The notes under the pieces are model-generated. The model was not told where the DNA came from. It saw only the letters and a list, made by a program, of their open reading frames with translations, and searched no databases. From Neophaeococcomyces mojaviensis (lineage: Eukaryota; Ascomycota; Eurotiomycetes; Chaetothyriales), in assembly GCA_030247915.1 (NCBI GenBank), contig JAPDRQ010000025.1:62001-126000 (forward strand): a stretch of DNA of 64,000 bases, in the 5' to 3' direction. Of the stretch, positions 10,470 to 20,581 are shown in pieces. Position numbers and translations under genes: made by a program. Each line of letters opens with the position of its first letter. The stretch's first letter is position 1.

Positions 10470-13400
10470 ATGAACCCCGACGACCTATTGGGCTTCGATC
10501 CCCGAGTTCGAGAGCAGCTGGCTCGACTCTCTTCCGATCAGTCTAGGGCAAGGTCTCAATCTTCTTATTCTTCCTCTTCAGCCTATTCCCATCAGTCCGA
10601 TCAGTCTCGTCGTAACTACTATAGCACGCACATCCACCCTCGGAATATGAGGTACTCCCAACGTCATCCACAGAACAATCCTCAGCCACCTGAAATGCCT
10701 CCGGACACTGACGCTTTCCCTCCTCTGGGCTCAACGCCTGTTGTAAGCCCACCCCCTTCAACTCGGTCTTCAGATTACGGTCAAATACCACCCTCAGGCC
10801 CATCCGCGAGAAACTCTGCTGCACAAGAATTCTTCAGTCGAGCACGTGGTCGAGGAAGGGGGCGTGGTCAGCATCATGACAATGCCAATAGATTCAACCA
10901 GCCTGCAAATCCGTCCGCCAACTACGCTCCTACCAACAACTTCTCCCGACCAGCACCCAATCGAGCACAAAGATTGTACAGTCCACAAACACATGCCTTC
11001 TACGGAACACCTGAGCAACAGCGATTTCAACGCCAGAGATCCATGGAACAGGCTGACTATCTCAACTTTCTAGCACGAAAAAGCCTAACCAATTACCTCT
11101 CACGAGAAGAGCTAAAGACCAAACACACCTTTCGCGAGAGGTTACAGTCTGTCGCACGACAAATCATGACACAGAGTGTCCAGCCTGACGTCGATCTGAC
11201 GACAGCCCAGGTGAACCTTGAGAGTTATGGTAGCCTTTCAAATAGCTTTGGCACGGCAGGGTGTGACGTAGACTTGATGCTCACGGTAAGGACAAAGACC
11301 ACTGGCTATCTGCCCATTCCCTATGAGTATCAGCGTCTGTTTGAGGAAGCTCTGCTTGATCAAGGAATTGGCGCCAGGCTGCTTACGAACACGTACGTGC
11401 CTATCTTGCAAGTTTGCGAGAAGCCGAATGAGGAGCTACTCAAAAACTTGCGAGCACATAGAGCTCAGTGGGAAGCAACCGAGCGAGAGCCTGAAACAGC
11501 CGAGGGACTTGATACAAGTTATGACGGTTTACCTCTTCTAACCAAAGAACAAGAGAAGCAAGCAGCAATCGCGTTGGCGGAGCTTGACAATACCGCTTGC
11601 GATGTGCCTTTGCCAGAAGTGCCAGCCACCGAAAACTCGAGAGTGGAATTTGTTGGTGACTGTGGCATTTTGTGCGATGTCAATTTCACAAGGCACGTTG
11701 CTCTCTACAACACAAAACTGCTATGGACATACGGCCAGATCGATCACCGTGTCCGCCCGTTGATTATCTTCGTCAAAAACTGGGCAAAGGCCCGCGAGGT
11801 CAACACACCATACCAGGGCACGCTTTCGTCATATGGCTGGGTAATGCTAGGTCTCCACTACCTGATTAATATAGCAAATCCTCCTGTCCTGCCGAACCTC
11901 CAACAAATGGCAAAGGATGAATCTTGGTCATCTGAACCAATTGAGCTCTATGAAGGATATGATGTGAGGTTTATGCAGAACCCTGAAAGGATCCGTCAAG
12001 CGATGGACAACATACCACGAAACAAGGAAAGTCTGGGTGGCTTGCTGCAAGGTTTCTTCCGATACTACGCTCACCACTCGGGTTTCAAGTGGACACAAGA
12101 CGTCATCTCCATCCGAACGCCAGGAGGGCTATTGTCGAAGCAAGCCAAAGGTTGGACGGCTTTGAGACGATCAGAGGATCGACAAAATGTCCGACATCGT
12201 TATCTCCTAGCAATTGAGGATCCGTTCGAGCTTGAGCACAATATTGGACGTACCGTCGGTCACAATGGTGTTGTTGCCATCCGAGAAGAATTCAGACGTG
12301 CCTGGCAGATGATTGAAAGCATTCACAAAGCTCAGTCTGGACAAGCTTCTTGGGAATGGGCCAGTCAAGATGGGAGTATGTCAGGGAACGGTCTGGACTT
12401 GATTGCTCCAGCAGAAAAGCGAGGGGATCTGCTACGAAAGGACCAAGAGGCCAGAAGACAGCGGCTCGTTGAGATGCGAAAGAGTGCAGAAGCTGGAGAA
12501 CTAGCGGCAAAAGAGAACTTGCAGTCTGTCATTGACGATGAAGAACTGGCACGAAATGGTATGTTGACAGACGAAGAACCACTCGATGCCCATGCCGCTT
12601 TGGCTGAAGACACATCCCAGCTAATACATGATGTCCAGCATCAGGACGAGAAGGTGTCGAGAATGAGAGGCGGCAAGCCTAGTCGACAGCGGCTGCATTA
12701 TGAAGACGACGACGAGAAACCAACTGACAAAGCACTCATTCCGAATGGGAACGATCTCTCGTCTGCTGAGGCAGCCGGCACAGATGAGACATGGCTGCAC
12801 TCAGATACCTCGATCACACAGACAATGCTAAATGCCATACCACAAAGTACTCAAAGCAAACGGGAAGCTGCTGTGCGCCACGAAAACTGGGAGCTTCCGG
12901 TCTCATCAGAAGCCCTGTCTACACTTTCAGGAGACGAACGTTGTGTCTCCGAGCAGGGTGGACAAGGCTCACATACGCAACAGCCAACTAGTTCTTCCAG
13001 CAGAGTAGGGCCATACATACCATGGTCAAGCAACAGTGAAGCTGGCAGATGGCTTCTCGATCGTGATAAGAGGATCCGTGCCAAGACCTTCAAGCCAGAC
13101 ACCTGTGGTGAGAAGGGACGTCTTCACAGCATGTTTCCGTACGATCCGGATATGACCGTTGACGAACTACGTACCAAGAACGAGAGACTGGAAACCTTTT
13201 ACAAAAACAGCCTTCATCCAAGACTTCCACCCTCTGCAGGTCTTCCCACTGATCGAGTGAGCTCATCTGACCAATGGATTGGCCAAAAGAAAGATTGTAC
13301 TCCAGGCGAGGGCTTGCATCAGAATCGGGCACTATCAGATTGGCTAGTAGGACCGGAGATTCATTGGTCACAAGACACAGCAGTTGGACGATGGTTGCAG

Positions 13401-14963
13401 AGGCGGGACAAGAAGATCAGAGATGGCATCTGGAAACCATCAATGATAAATTCAAGAGGCCTGTTTGGAAAACTCAATGCCTGCTTTCCATACGAATTTG
13501 CATACACGATGGCTAATATCGATCGGATGAATGTAGAATTGGCTACTTATTTCACCGATATCGAGGTCCCTCACCCGTTCATGCGTAAAGTAAAGGCTAA
13601 TGCTTGCCGCACTGCCTTATCGACCGCAATTCGTGAAACGCTTGAGAACAGGCTAAGGTGCATTCCTTTGACAGAAACTGCTACAGAAGGTAACAATGGC
13701 CAGACCTACAAGAACATATATCGACCTGAGGCAACTCCCAAAAAGCCTGATATTGGCAGAAGTCATCACGACGATGGAAATCATAACAATCACAAACCTG
13801 CTTCTACCGAAATTCATGGCACACCAAAGTCTACTCATCCTGGTACAACACGCTGGACAGACGAGTGTGAGGTAGGGATCTGGTTGCAACGAAGAGATGA
13901 GATGGTCTCAAGAGGCATATGGAAGGAAGCTATAGCCGAAGGTAGCATTTTCGGCTACATCAACAAGCTCTATCCATACACCAACGAGGTCTCTGCTGCA
14001 GAACAGGATAGCATTAACGAGGAGATTAAGACGTTCTTTATGGGCCTCCCACTTCCTCATCCAGGCTATGATCGTTATACTGAGCCATTGTACCGAGCCG
14101 TCCTCGAAGTTATGGAACAGAGGAAAGAAAACACGCCGCAAGCACAGAGGAAAGACAGCACGCCGCAAGTACTTTTGGATCTGTTCAAGAATAGCAACGT
14201 GGCTCAAGAAGCACCAAATACATTACTAATTAGATCTCAATATGCGAAAACGGAACAGGCTAGCGACGAAAATATGAACATTGTTCGGAATCTATCACAA
14301 GGACTGTCCCCAGTGCGCCACGATGCGACTGACTTTGTCAGACAACAGCGGCTAGCGTTCTTTGCAAGGCATGACAAGAGTTCTGTGAGAAAAGCTATCG
14401 GCAGCGGTAGTGAAGAGTCAGAGAGCCACGGTCGAGAAGATTCTGGGGTAGAAGGTTCGTGGAATCAGCAATCTCCTTCCTGTCATTGTTCAGACTCAGA
14501 CTCCTTTGAGCATTTCACTGACCAACCAAAGCCACTTGGGGCTTCTCCGGGCGATGTTGAACCTTTCGGCGACCAACACGACCCTGCCACTACAGACGAA
14601 AGCGAAGTTGTACCCAACACTTTACGACCTGACACGTGGCGAAAGGAGTTCCCCGATCGACGTGACCAAGATCCAAGAATCATGCCCATTCCTAGAACGT
14701 TTGACTTCAGGTTTGATCTTCGCCAGATGGCCGACATTGAGACCATCAGAGCTGGTGGAAATGGATGTGCAAGAGGTGGCCTAGAGTTCTCGCTTGAATC
14801 GGATCAGTACTCTTGGGGAGGTGGTGGTGCCATGGGGCAGAAGTCACACAATTGGTCTTGGGGCAGTGCATCTAAGCAAGAGCATGGTTCATGGCGACCA
14901 GGTGACGGAGGTGATCCGGTATTGATGAAGGAGCTTCCTGGACTGTGTGATATGGATGCTTGA
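10470..14963 (+). CDS. Cid1/Trf-type terminal nucleotidyltransferase with repeated C-terminal domain
   Basis: A single-exon protein of 1497 aa from the ATG at 10470 (MNPDDLLGFDPRVREQ); the frame is open to 10383 but the extra 29 residues look like leader. Cid1-family enzymes add U or A to RNA 3' ends. The nucleotidyltransferase core is visible: GSLSNSFGTAGCDVDLML (G-S motif plus paired aspartates, about residues 255-270), a likely third aspartate in CDVNFTRHVALYNTKLL, and the PAP-associated region RPLIIFVKNWAKAREVN with SSYGWVMLGLHYLI. The N-terminus is Ser/Arg/Pro-rich with an RGRGRGRG stretch, a likely RNA-binding tail. The last ~650 residues are unusual: three ~65-aa repeats whose first tryptophans are at about 852, 966 and 1129, then a Gly/Trp/Ser-rich end with WG motifs. 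Substrate (U or A) cannot be read from sequence. Confidence 0.85.
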   Translation: MNPDDLLGFDPRVREQLARLSSDQSRARSQSSYSSSSAYSHQSDQSRRNYYSTHIHPRNMRYSQRHPQNNPQPPEMPPDTDAFPPLGSTPVVSPPPSTRSSDYGQIPPSGPSARNSAAQEFFSRARGRGRGRGQHHDNANRFNQPANPSANYAPTNNFSRPAPNRAQRLYSPQTHAFYGTPEQQRFQRQRSMEQADYLNFLARKSLTNYLSREELKTKHTFRERLQSVARQIMTQSVQPDVDLTTAQVNLESYGSLSNSFGTAGCDVDLMLTVRTKTTGYLPIPYEYQRLFEEALLDQGIGARLLTNTYVPILQVCEKPNEELLKNLRAHRAQWEATEREPETAEGLDTSYDGLPLLTKEQEKQAAIALAELDNTACDVPLPEVPATENSRVEFVGDCGILCDVNFTRHVALYNTKLLWTYGQIDHRVRPLIIFVKNWAKAREVNTPYQGTLSSYGWVMLGLHYLINIANPPVLPNLQQMAKDESWSSEPIELYEGYDVRFMQNPERIRQAMDNIPRNKESLGGLLQGFFRYYAHHSGFKWTQDVISIRTPGGLLSKQAKGWTALRRSEDRQNVRHRYLLAIEDPFELEHNIGRTVGHNGVVAIREEFRRAWQMIESIHKAQSGQASWEWASQDGSMSGNGLDLIAPAEKRGDLLRKDQEARRQRLVEMRKSAEAGELAAKENLQSVIDDEELARNGMLTDEEPLDAHAALAEDTSQLIHDVQHQDEKVSRMRGGKPSRQRLHYEDDDEKPTDKALIPNGNDLSSAEAAGTDETWLHSDTSITQTMLNAIPQSTQSKREAAVRHENWELPVSSEALSTLSGDERCVSEQGGQGSHTQQPTSSSSRVGPYIPWSSNSEAGRWLLDRDKRIRAKTFKPDTCGEKGRLHSMFPYDPDMTVDELRTKNERLETFYKNSLHPRLPPSAGLPTDRVSSSDQWIGQKKDCTPGEGLHQNRALSDWLVGPEIHWSQDTAVGRWLQRRDKKIRDGIWKPSMINSRGLFGKLNACFPYEFAYTMANIDRMNVELATYFTDIEVPHPFMRKVKANACRTALSTAIRETLENRLRCIPLTETATEGNNGQTYKNIYRPEATPKKPDIGRSHHDDGNHNNHKPASTEIHGTPKSTHPGTTRWTDECEVGIWLQRRDEMVSRGIWKEAIAEGSIFGYINKLYPYTNEVSAAEQDSINEEIKTFFMGLPLPHPGYDRYTEPLYRAVLEVMEQRKENTPQAQRKDSTPQVLLDLFKNSNVAQEAPNTLLIRSQYAKTEQASDENMNIVRNLSQGLSPVRHDATDFVRQQRLAFFARHDKSSVRKAIGSGSEESESHGREDSGVEGSWNQQSPSCHCSDSDSFEHFTDQPKPLGASPGDVEPFGDQHDPATTDESEVVPNTLRPDTWRKEFPDRRDQDPRIMPIPRTFDFRFDLRQMADIETIRAGGNGCARGGLEFSLESDQYSWGGGGAMGQKSHNWSWGSASKQEHGSWRPGDGGDPVLMKELPGLCDMDA
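13023..14060 (+). repeat. three-copy ~65-aa W/FPY repeat within the nucleotidyltransferase
   Basis: Copies start at about 13023, 13365 and 13854. Each has W-S/T-x(5)-G-R/I-WL-x-RD-x-x-I/V, then a K or W-K step, then a G-x-L/I-F...FPY or YPY motif, then N-x-E with aromatics. Examples are AGRWLLDRDKRIRAKTFKP, VGRWLQRRDKKIRDGIWKP and VGIWLQRRDEMVSRGIWKE. Spacing is 114 and 163 residues. Copies 2 and 3 end in PHP. Confidence 0.85.
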
Positions 14964-15595
14964 GAGAGCTGTCTGCCTCTACAGACGAGTGCGCAGAACT
15001 TGATTGCAGGGGAGTGCTTAGACACACACGTATCGGAATTGGACTACTAATAACAGGCCTTTTCCTATTCATTGTGCCAGCCTTTGACTTGCACACAGCT
15101 ATCTCTGGCTTGGTAAGAATATAAAAGTTATCTATCCCCTTTCAGATCCATGATAAAAGTGGTCCATTTCTCCTTCTTTTCTCTTACTTGCTCTCTTAAG
15201 CACAACTCTCTGTCCTCGTGATTCGTCTAGCTATGCCAGGCTTAGCCAGCATGACGATACCATTGGTTGGGTCTGCACCACCATTCCTCCATCTGCTCAT
15301 AGTGTGCTTCCGAAAGCTTCTCCAGAATAACAGATACCACATTTTGCCCTTTTTGTTGAGGGTCATGCAGCTTGAGAATGTTCAACTCTGCAAAAGCTCA
15401 TCTCCTGGACATGATGAGTTGATGTGCAGCATAGCAAGAGCCAGCCACTGACCCTTCGCCGCAATTGATGTAGTTCGCATTAGGATGTTTCGAAGCTCGT
15501 TACCATTCCTCGTTTGTAATTACCCATCACATTCGTTTTCATTACTCATTCGTCGTTGTCAGTCTCATGTGTCATGCATCAGCAGTGATCCCTTG
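14964..15595. other. intergenic region between convergent genes
   Basis: Separates the 3' ends of the nucleotidyltransferase and gamma-tubulin genes. No feature beyond presumed terminators was seen. Confidence 0.5.
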
Positions 15596-16957
15596 TCAGG
15601 TTCCTTCACTCTTTCCTCCTTCCGGATCTAGGTAGTCATCCCTCTCTGCCGCTTCGTACTCCGCAATCAGGCCGTTCACGACTTCCTTGGCCTCATCAAA
15701 TTCACCTAAACCGTCTGCGAACGGGGCTTCCTTCTTGTACTGCTCGAGATAGGCGTTCCGCTTCCTCATTTTCTCATATTGCACCACGATCCTCCGGAAC
15801 AGGGAACTGACGCTCGTGTGGTTCGCGAGCATCAAGCCCGATACTCGGTGCGTGTTCTGCAGATATGGGGATTTCTTGGTCAGTGCGACCTGAATCGATG
15901 CAGGGCCCCACGGAATGAAGTTTGCCATGCGCCGCTCGCGGATCCTAAGGAGCGATTTATGGACGTCGGTGGGGTCGGCTTCGCCTTGGATTATGTTGAG
16001 GATGGAGATGTAGCATGATGATTTACTCGGTGTAATGCTGACCATGCGATTCTTGGGCTGAAGGAGCCGTCGCATGACTTCGAGTACCGTCGTCTTCCTC
16101 ACTGTCTTCGCCTGGTCGATGTTATCCCCGGTAAATGGTGTGTATGCTGTGGTCAAGAAATGGCAGCGTGGCGTCGGGATAAGACTCGCGATGATGCCTA
16201 CAAGATCGTTGTGCATGTACCCTGGATAGCGCAGGGTTGTGGTACTGGCGGACATGACTGTGCTGACAAGCTGGTTGACTTGTTGGAAGGAGGGTTCTTG
16301 GACGTGTAGTCTGTCTGCCGCGATACGGGTTAAAGCACCATTGTCGAGGACGACGACCGAATCGGCGTTTTGCGTTAGGCGCCTGAGGGAGAGGAGGCTG
16401 TTGTAGGGGTTTACGACTACATCACCGGTCGCGGTGTCGGGGAAGACGGAGTAGGTTTGAATGATCTTCTTGGGGAAGCGGTCGTTCATGCGTTCGAGGA
16501 GGTAGGAGCCTAGACCCGAGCCTGTACCGCCAGCGATGGAATGTAACAACATGAAACCCTCCAGACTGTCACTGCCATCTGCTTCACGATCTATCATGTC
16601 GAAGATCTCCTCCTGAACTCTGTCGCCGGCCGCATAGCCAGCCGCCCAATTGTTGCCCGCGCCTGAGCCTTGTTCGCCCAGAAAGAAGTTCTCGGGGTTG
16701 TAGATATTTTTGTAGGGGCCGGTTTGAATGCTGTTCAGGACACGCGGTTCAAGATCTACGAGGATGGCACGGGGCACGTAACGGGTGTCGTCGGATTGGT
16801 AGAAGAAGACGTCTTTGCGATCACCACCTTCTGTTGCGAAGTCTTCGAGGTTGCCATCCTTGCTGATGCCGTGTTCAAGGCAAAGATGTTGCCAAAACTG
16901 GGAGGCTATGGAGTTGCCGCACTGGCCGGCTTGTATGGTTATTATTTCGCGGGGCAT
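15596..16957 (-). CDS. TUB4: gamma-tubulin
   Basis: Gamma-tubulin nucleates microtubules at the spindle pole body as part of the gamma-tubulin complex. The 453-aa protein starts MPREIITIQAGQCGNSIASQ, the conserved N-terminal tubulin GTP-binding loop, and holds the tubulin signature SIAGGTGSGLGSYLLER (about residues 139-155). Family-specific blocks include ENFFLGEQGSGAGNNWAAGY and LRYPGYMHNDLVGIIASLIP. The length is standard and no part is missing. The gene appears intronless here. An ACGCGT box lies about 91 bp upstream of the ATG. Confidence 0.97.
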   Translation of the reverse strand: MPREIITIQAGQCGNSIASQFWQHLCLEHGISKDGNLEDFATEGGDRKDVFFYQSDDTRYVPRAILVDLEPRVLNSIQTGPYKNIYNPENFFLGEQGSGAGNNWAAGYAAGDRVQEEIFDMIDREADGSDSLEGFMLLHSIAGGTGSGLGSYLLERMNDRFPKKIIQTYSVFPDTATGDVVVNPYNSLLSLRRLTQNADSVVVLDNGALTRIAADRLHVQEPSFQQVNQLVSTVMSASTTTLRYPGYMHNDLVGIIASLIPTPRCHFLTTAYTPFTGDNIDQAKTVRKTTVLEVMRRLLQPKNRMVSITPSKSSCYISILNIIQGEADPTDVHKSLLRIRERRMANFIPWGPASIQVALTKKSPYLQNTHRVSGLMLANHTSVSSLFRRIVVQYEKMRKRNAYLEQYKKEAPFADGLGEFDEAKEVVNGLIAEYEAAERDDYLDPEGGKSEGT

Positions 16958-17047
16958 GGTGGCGTCGAGGGCATTGTTGGTGGGTAGAGTTATGAGTGTT
17001 TATGCGGATGTGGGATGGGCTAGTCGCGCAATCTGCGGGCTACAAAA

Positions 17048-17053
17048 ACGCGT
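17048..17053. promoter_or_regulatory. ACGCGT (MCB-like) box upstream of gamma-tubulin
   Basis: A palindromic ACGCGT lies 91 bp before the gamma-tubulin ATG. MBF binds this motif. It is a six-base match, so chance is possible. Confidence 0.35.
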
Positions 17054-17273
17054 CCCAAATATCGCGTCATAGCGTGTTTTGAACTGACCATAGCCTTATA
17101 GAAGCAAATGTAGAAGAATAAGGACATTATGCCATAGCAGGAACTTGGGTGGCCTCTCTGCTCGCTTCCTTGATGTAAATATCATTGTGCAGTGTTGTTA
17201 TACAGTATTGTTGCACTCGAGAGCACGCCTTATCAAAAATATAGAAAGCATAGATCACTTCCAGGTCGCTTTA

Positions 17274-18010
17274 CTAATCTCCCCACCACTTCTGACGAGT
17301 ACCCTCCATCCTAAGTTCCTCTGGGTACGGATCAAGGAATTCATGTAATTGACTCTGCCATTCCGTCCTGGTGCAGTTGCCATACCATGCTGAAGTTGAT
17401 TCCCAATAGGACGGATATCAACCCGAAAACTCCCAGTCGATGATGGCAACCACCCTACCGTCACGAACAAGGATGTCAAATGGATTGAGATCGCCGTGAG
17501 TGAAGATTGGAGGTGGCCACGGCCCATCTTGTTTAGTGACCATATCTTCTGTACCCTGCCCGTCCTCATCGCGTGCCTGGTCTGTTAGCTCATAGAGTTG
17601 CACGTCCTCTCTCAACCAGCGGTGAAATTCTTGACTAGTCTTGAAAGGGCCAAAACGCAGAGAGCTCCGAGCCATGCGAGAGTCATGCAATGATCCACCT
17701 ACACAACTTTCAACTCCTGTATCAGGGGGTAGTGGGAGCGCCCGCAGCTCATCAACCATTTCTTTCAACTGGGCCTTGACACTTTGCCGAGATGCTTCAT
17801 TAAGTTTGCTCCAAGCTTTGGGGATTTCCTCGCCGTCAATTCTCTCCATAACAATGTAGGCACGGTTTTTGTGAACAAAGGAGCAGTAAACTTTGGGCAC
17901 TGGGGACGGATGTTGTCTCGACATTAAACTTCATCGTTGCTGCTTCTGTCAAGTGCACAAAGGGGCCAGTCTTGATGATCTTGCGTCTCGAGATAAGGCA
18001 GCAAAAGCCA
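17274..18010 (-). pseudogene. aminoglycoside-phosphotransferase-like kinase, disrupted
   Basis: The family's core is plain: an ATP-grasping block YIVMERIDGEEIP, the catalytic motif THGDLNPFDILV, and the metal-binding DWEFSG. Two lesions break it. Just after IIDWEFSG a TGA (17418-17420) interrupts, and the same frame continues with YPSYWESTSAWYG for 47 codons to a stop at 17274-17276, exactly the sequence expected of the family's C-terminus. Near 17897-17906 the upstream part is in another frame (TGPFVHLTEAATMKF then SVP), needing a one-base shift to reach VPKVYCSF. No intron fits either site. The first lobe upstream is weakly conserved and has no clear start. Fungi carry many of these kinases; their substrates are unknown. 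I infer a recently dead gene. Confidence 0.75.
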
Positions 18011-18658
18011 TCATGCGTGTAGAATTTGGCTGAAGTCTTTAGTGCTAGTCGAGCTATAAAACAACGGGTGAAAGTGTTATTATGGCCAAATGTTCTGTGC
18101 CTTTATGTTGAGTGATGAGACTCTCAACGAAAGGGCGCGGAAGGTGCATTCCCAATCAATCGAGTCTCCATGGTCTTTGGTACTTCTCCAGCTGGTAGGG
18201 TAGTAAGCGTCGACCATGTATTGTCTCAGAGTGATAATGTGAGCAAACACGTCAAATTCTCAACATGCCAATCATTACGGGCGAAAACGTGAAAAGTCAA
18301 CATTACCCACTTCATTACTGATAATGGTACAGCGTTAATACTAATACCAAGCCAAATGCTGGGAATCAAATAATGTGTTTCGAATGAATCGAAGGCACGG
18401 TTGTCCAATTGATTGGGGCAGAGTTGTGGTGTTCCCGCTATTTGCGGAGATGATGATGGCGCGGAGAAATGTGTTTGACCATGCCTGTGCCTGACACATA
18501 TTTTATAATGATCGACGTGAACAGCATTCATAAACATGGAGTGTTGTCGTTTGGCTGTTGCAATGCCTTCAGAACGAACTGTATGACCCGGAGAATGGAA
18601 TCAGGGTCCTGACTACAGCGGCGGCATCCACTGCCTCACAATTGTTCGATTCAAAGCT
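18011..18658. other. intergenic region
   Basis: About 650 bp upstream of the kinase-like pseudogene. Short frames on both strands have no recognisable similarity. Nothing supportable was seen. Confidence 0.5.
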
Positions 18659-19686
18659 TCATGCCTTAAGCTTGCTCATGTTCTTTCCTAGTACCTTGAC
18701 CAATTCCTGATCAAGCGCATCCTCCACTGAGTGAAACGGCCTCGGCAACCATGTCAACCATGACTTCGCTAATGCGCCATCTTGTGCTCTGAGCACACCT
18801 GCAAGCACGGCAACCACATCCCCACGGTCCTTCGAATGATAAAGAACTGAAGCGCCGCAAGTCCCGCAGAAGTCGCGAGTTGCATTTGCAGAGCTCTGAA
18901 ATCGGCGCAAGGACCCGTGCAGCTGGCCATTATACTCTGAACCGTCTGGCCATGTGATTTTTGAGAATGGGACGTCCTGGACCCATGCTGATACTGTTTG
19001 ACCGGTAGAGAGGCGGCACGAACGACAGACACAGAGATTTGCTTCCCATTTACTTTTCTCAGAGCTGAAAGAAAATTAGCAATCAGTAGCAGTTCTGAAA
19101 GGGAAGTGCCTTACCTTTGATCCGGTCGACCTACTGAAAATCGCACTCCCCCACAATAACATGCAACTTCAAGCTTGCCCTGGTCCTGCGCTTGGTCTGA
19201 GGTTGGCTTTACTTTCGCGAGCTCCTGTGCCAGATCCTTCACAGGAGGCCCGTTGTCGTCCTCCATGTAGAACGGGATATCTGGAATACAACTTGCAAGA
19301 CCTCCATCAATGGTGTCTGCCACAAATTCATGGCAGGTGTACTTCTCTAGCAGTCCCTTACCCTTCGAAGACCCTAGGAGCTCATCAATATTTCCTGGAC
19401 AGACGCACCATCTATTCTCCTTCGTCACATGATAACCAACATGAGACCCGCAAGTTCCACAGAAGTACCGCCATATGTTCTCAGATGTAGCATACTTGAC
19501 AAGCTTTTCCTTATATGCTTCAGCCGGCGGCGAGGTTAGTGCAATGCCGCTGAATGTCATCGCACCTGTCACGTGACGGCAAATATTGCAATGGCATAGC
19601 GAGCCTTCAATCGGTATTGGGTCTCGAAGTTGCACTGTTTCCTTGAATTGTCCGCAATGGCAGCGGACCACAGCCTGCTCTGTCAT
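18659..19686 (-). CDS. tandem GFA-domain (CENP-V/Mss4-like) protein
   Basis: A 325-aa protein with two glutathione-dependent formaldehyde-activating (GFA) type zinc folds. Exon 1 (19686-19115) starts MTEQAVVRCHCGQFKE and includes SLCHCNICRHVTGA and YFCGTCGSHVGYH. An intron at 19065-19114 (GTAAGG...CTTTCAG) joins exon 2 (19064-18659), which supplies the second domain: EVACYCGGVRF (end of exon 1), LCVCRSCRLSTGQ and RDFCGTCGASVLYH. Each domain keeps the Cys pairs that bind zinc. Most fungal members have one domain, so this looks like an internal duplication. Many are annotated as formaldehyde-related, but substrate is uncertain. It sits beside P450 and ThDP-enzyme genes. Confidence 0.85.
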
Positions 19687-20581
19687 GGTAATATTAGTAT
19701 GCAGATATTAACGTGTGACGTTTTAAATGTAGCAGTGGACTCAAAGTATCCTGAAGATATCAGTTCATTTTATGTTAAGTAGCGTATTCGAATACGAGTT
19801 TCCAGGAGCATCATCTGTTGTTGGCAAACGAAGGGCGTGTTTTAGCTTGGCATGACGGAATTCGAACATTCTGATGCTCAGGGTTCCTGCTTGATCTTAT
19901 TGTCAATCATGCAGTGTCATGCATGATAGCTGACACAGAAGCCGCACCTTCTCAGACAACAGGCGCCGCTGAGAAGTGGATATAGCTCTTTGCTCGTGAT
20001 CAAAGGTCGAAAGAGCTCAAGCTAAGAACAAAGGTTGAGCAAGGGTGTAAACTAAGCAAACATTGAGGCTGTTCGTGTCATGATGTTCTGCCTTTCCATA
20101 TCATTTTTCTTCCACTCGACTTCAGCAAGCTCTCAGCTGGCCACCGGGTAGCTCAAGATATTGACAGCATCTTTAGCAAAATATGCAGCGTTAGCGACTC
20201 CTTGTCATAGATCTCCTCCAACAACGAGATCGCGGGTATTGGCAGTGTCGAGGAGTATGCCAGCACAAGAGGCTTGACTAACGGAATTCTGAGCTCATGA
20301 ATGACGGATTCTGGCTCAAAGTTAGAGGTCTACAGGTCTAGATACTTGGTCAATACGAGAGGGCTGCACTGGATGGGTCTTTCGATCGCTTCATTTTGCT
20401 CGCTCAAGGAAATAGTTTGCAAGTATATGATGTATTGAAGATGGTAGTAGGCACATTAGATGACATTGAGCCAGCATCTCTGAGACTACCTGAAAGGTAC
20501 TGCCGGAATGGCGTAGTAGATTAGGGAAAGCAGAATCACGTTGATGACTTTCAGTACTTCCTTTCTTGATGTCCATGATCT
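19687..20581. other. intergenic region
   Basis: About 900 bp between the 5' end of the GFA gene and the 3' end of the P450 gene. I see no supportable gene; it must hold the GFA promoter. Confidence 0.5.

Noticed and set aside
17418..17420. RIP as cause of the TGA in the kinase pseudogene
   Set aside because: A TGG-to-TGA change here is C-to-T in a CpC context on the other strand, not CpA, so it does not fit RIP.
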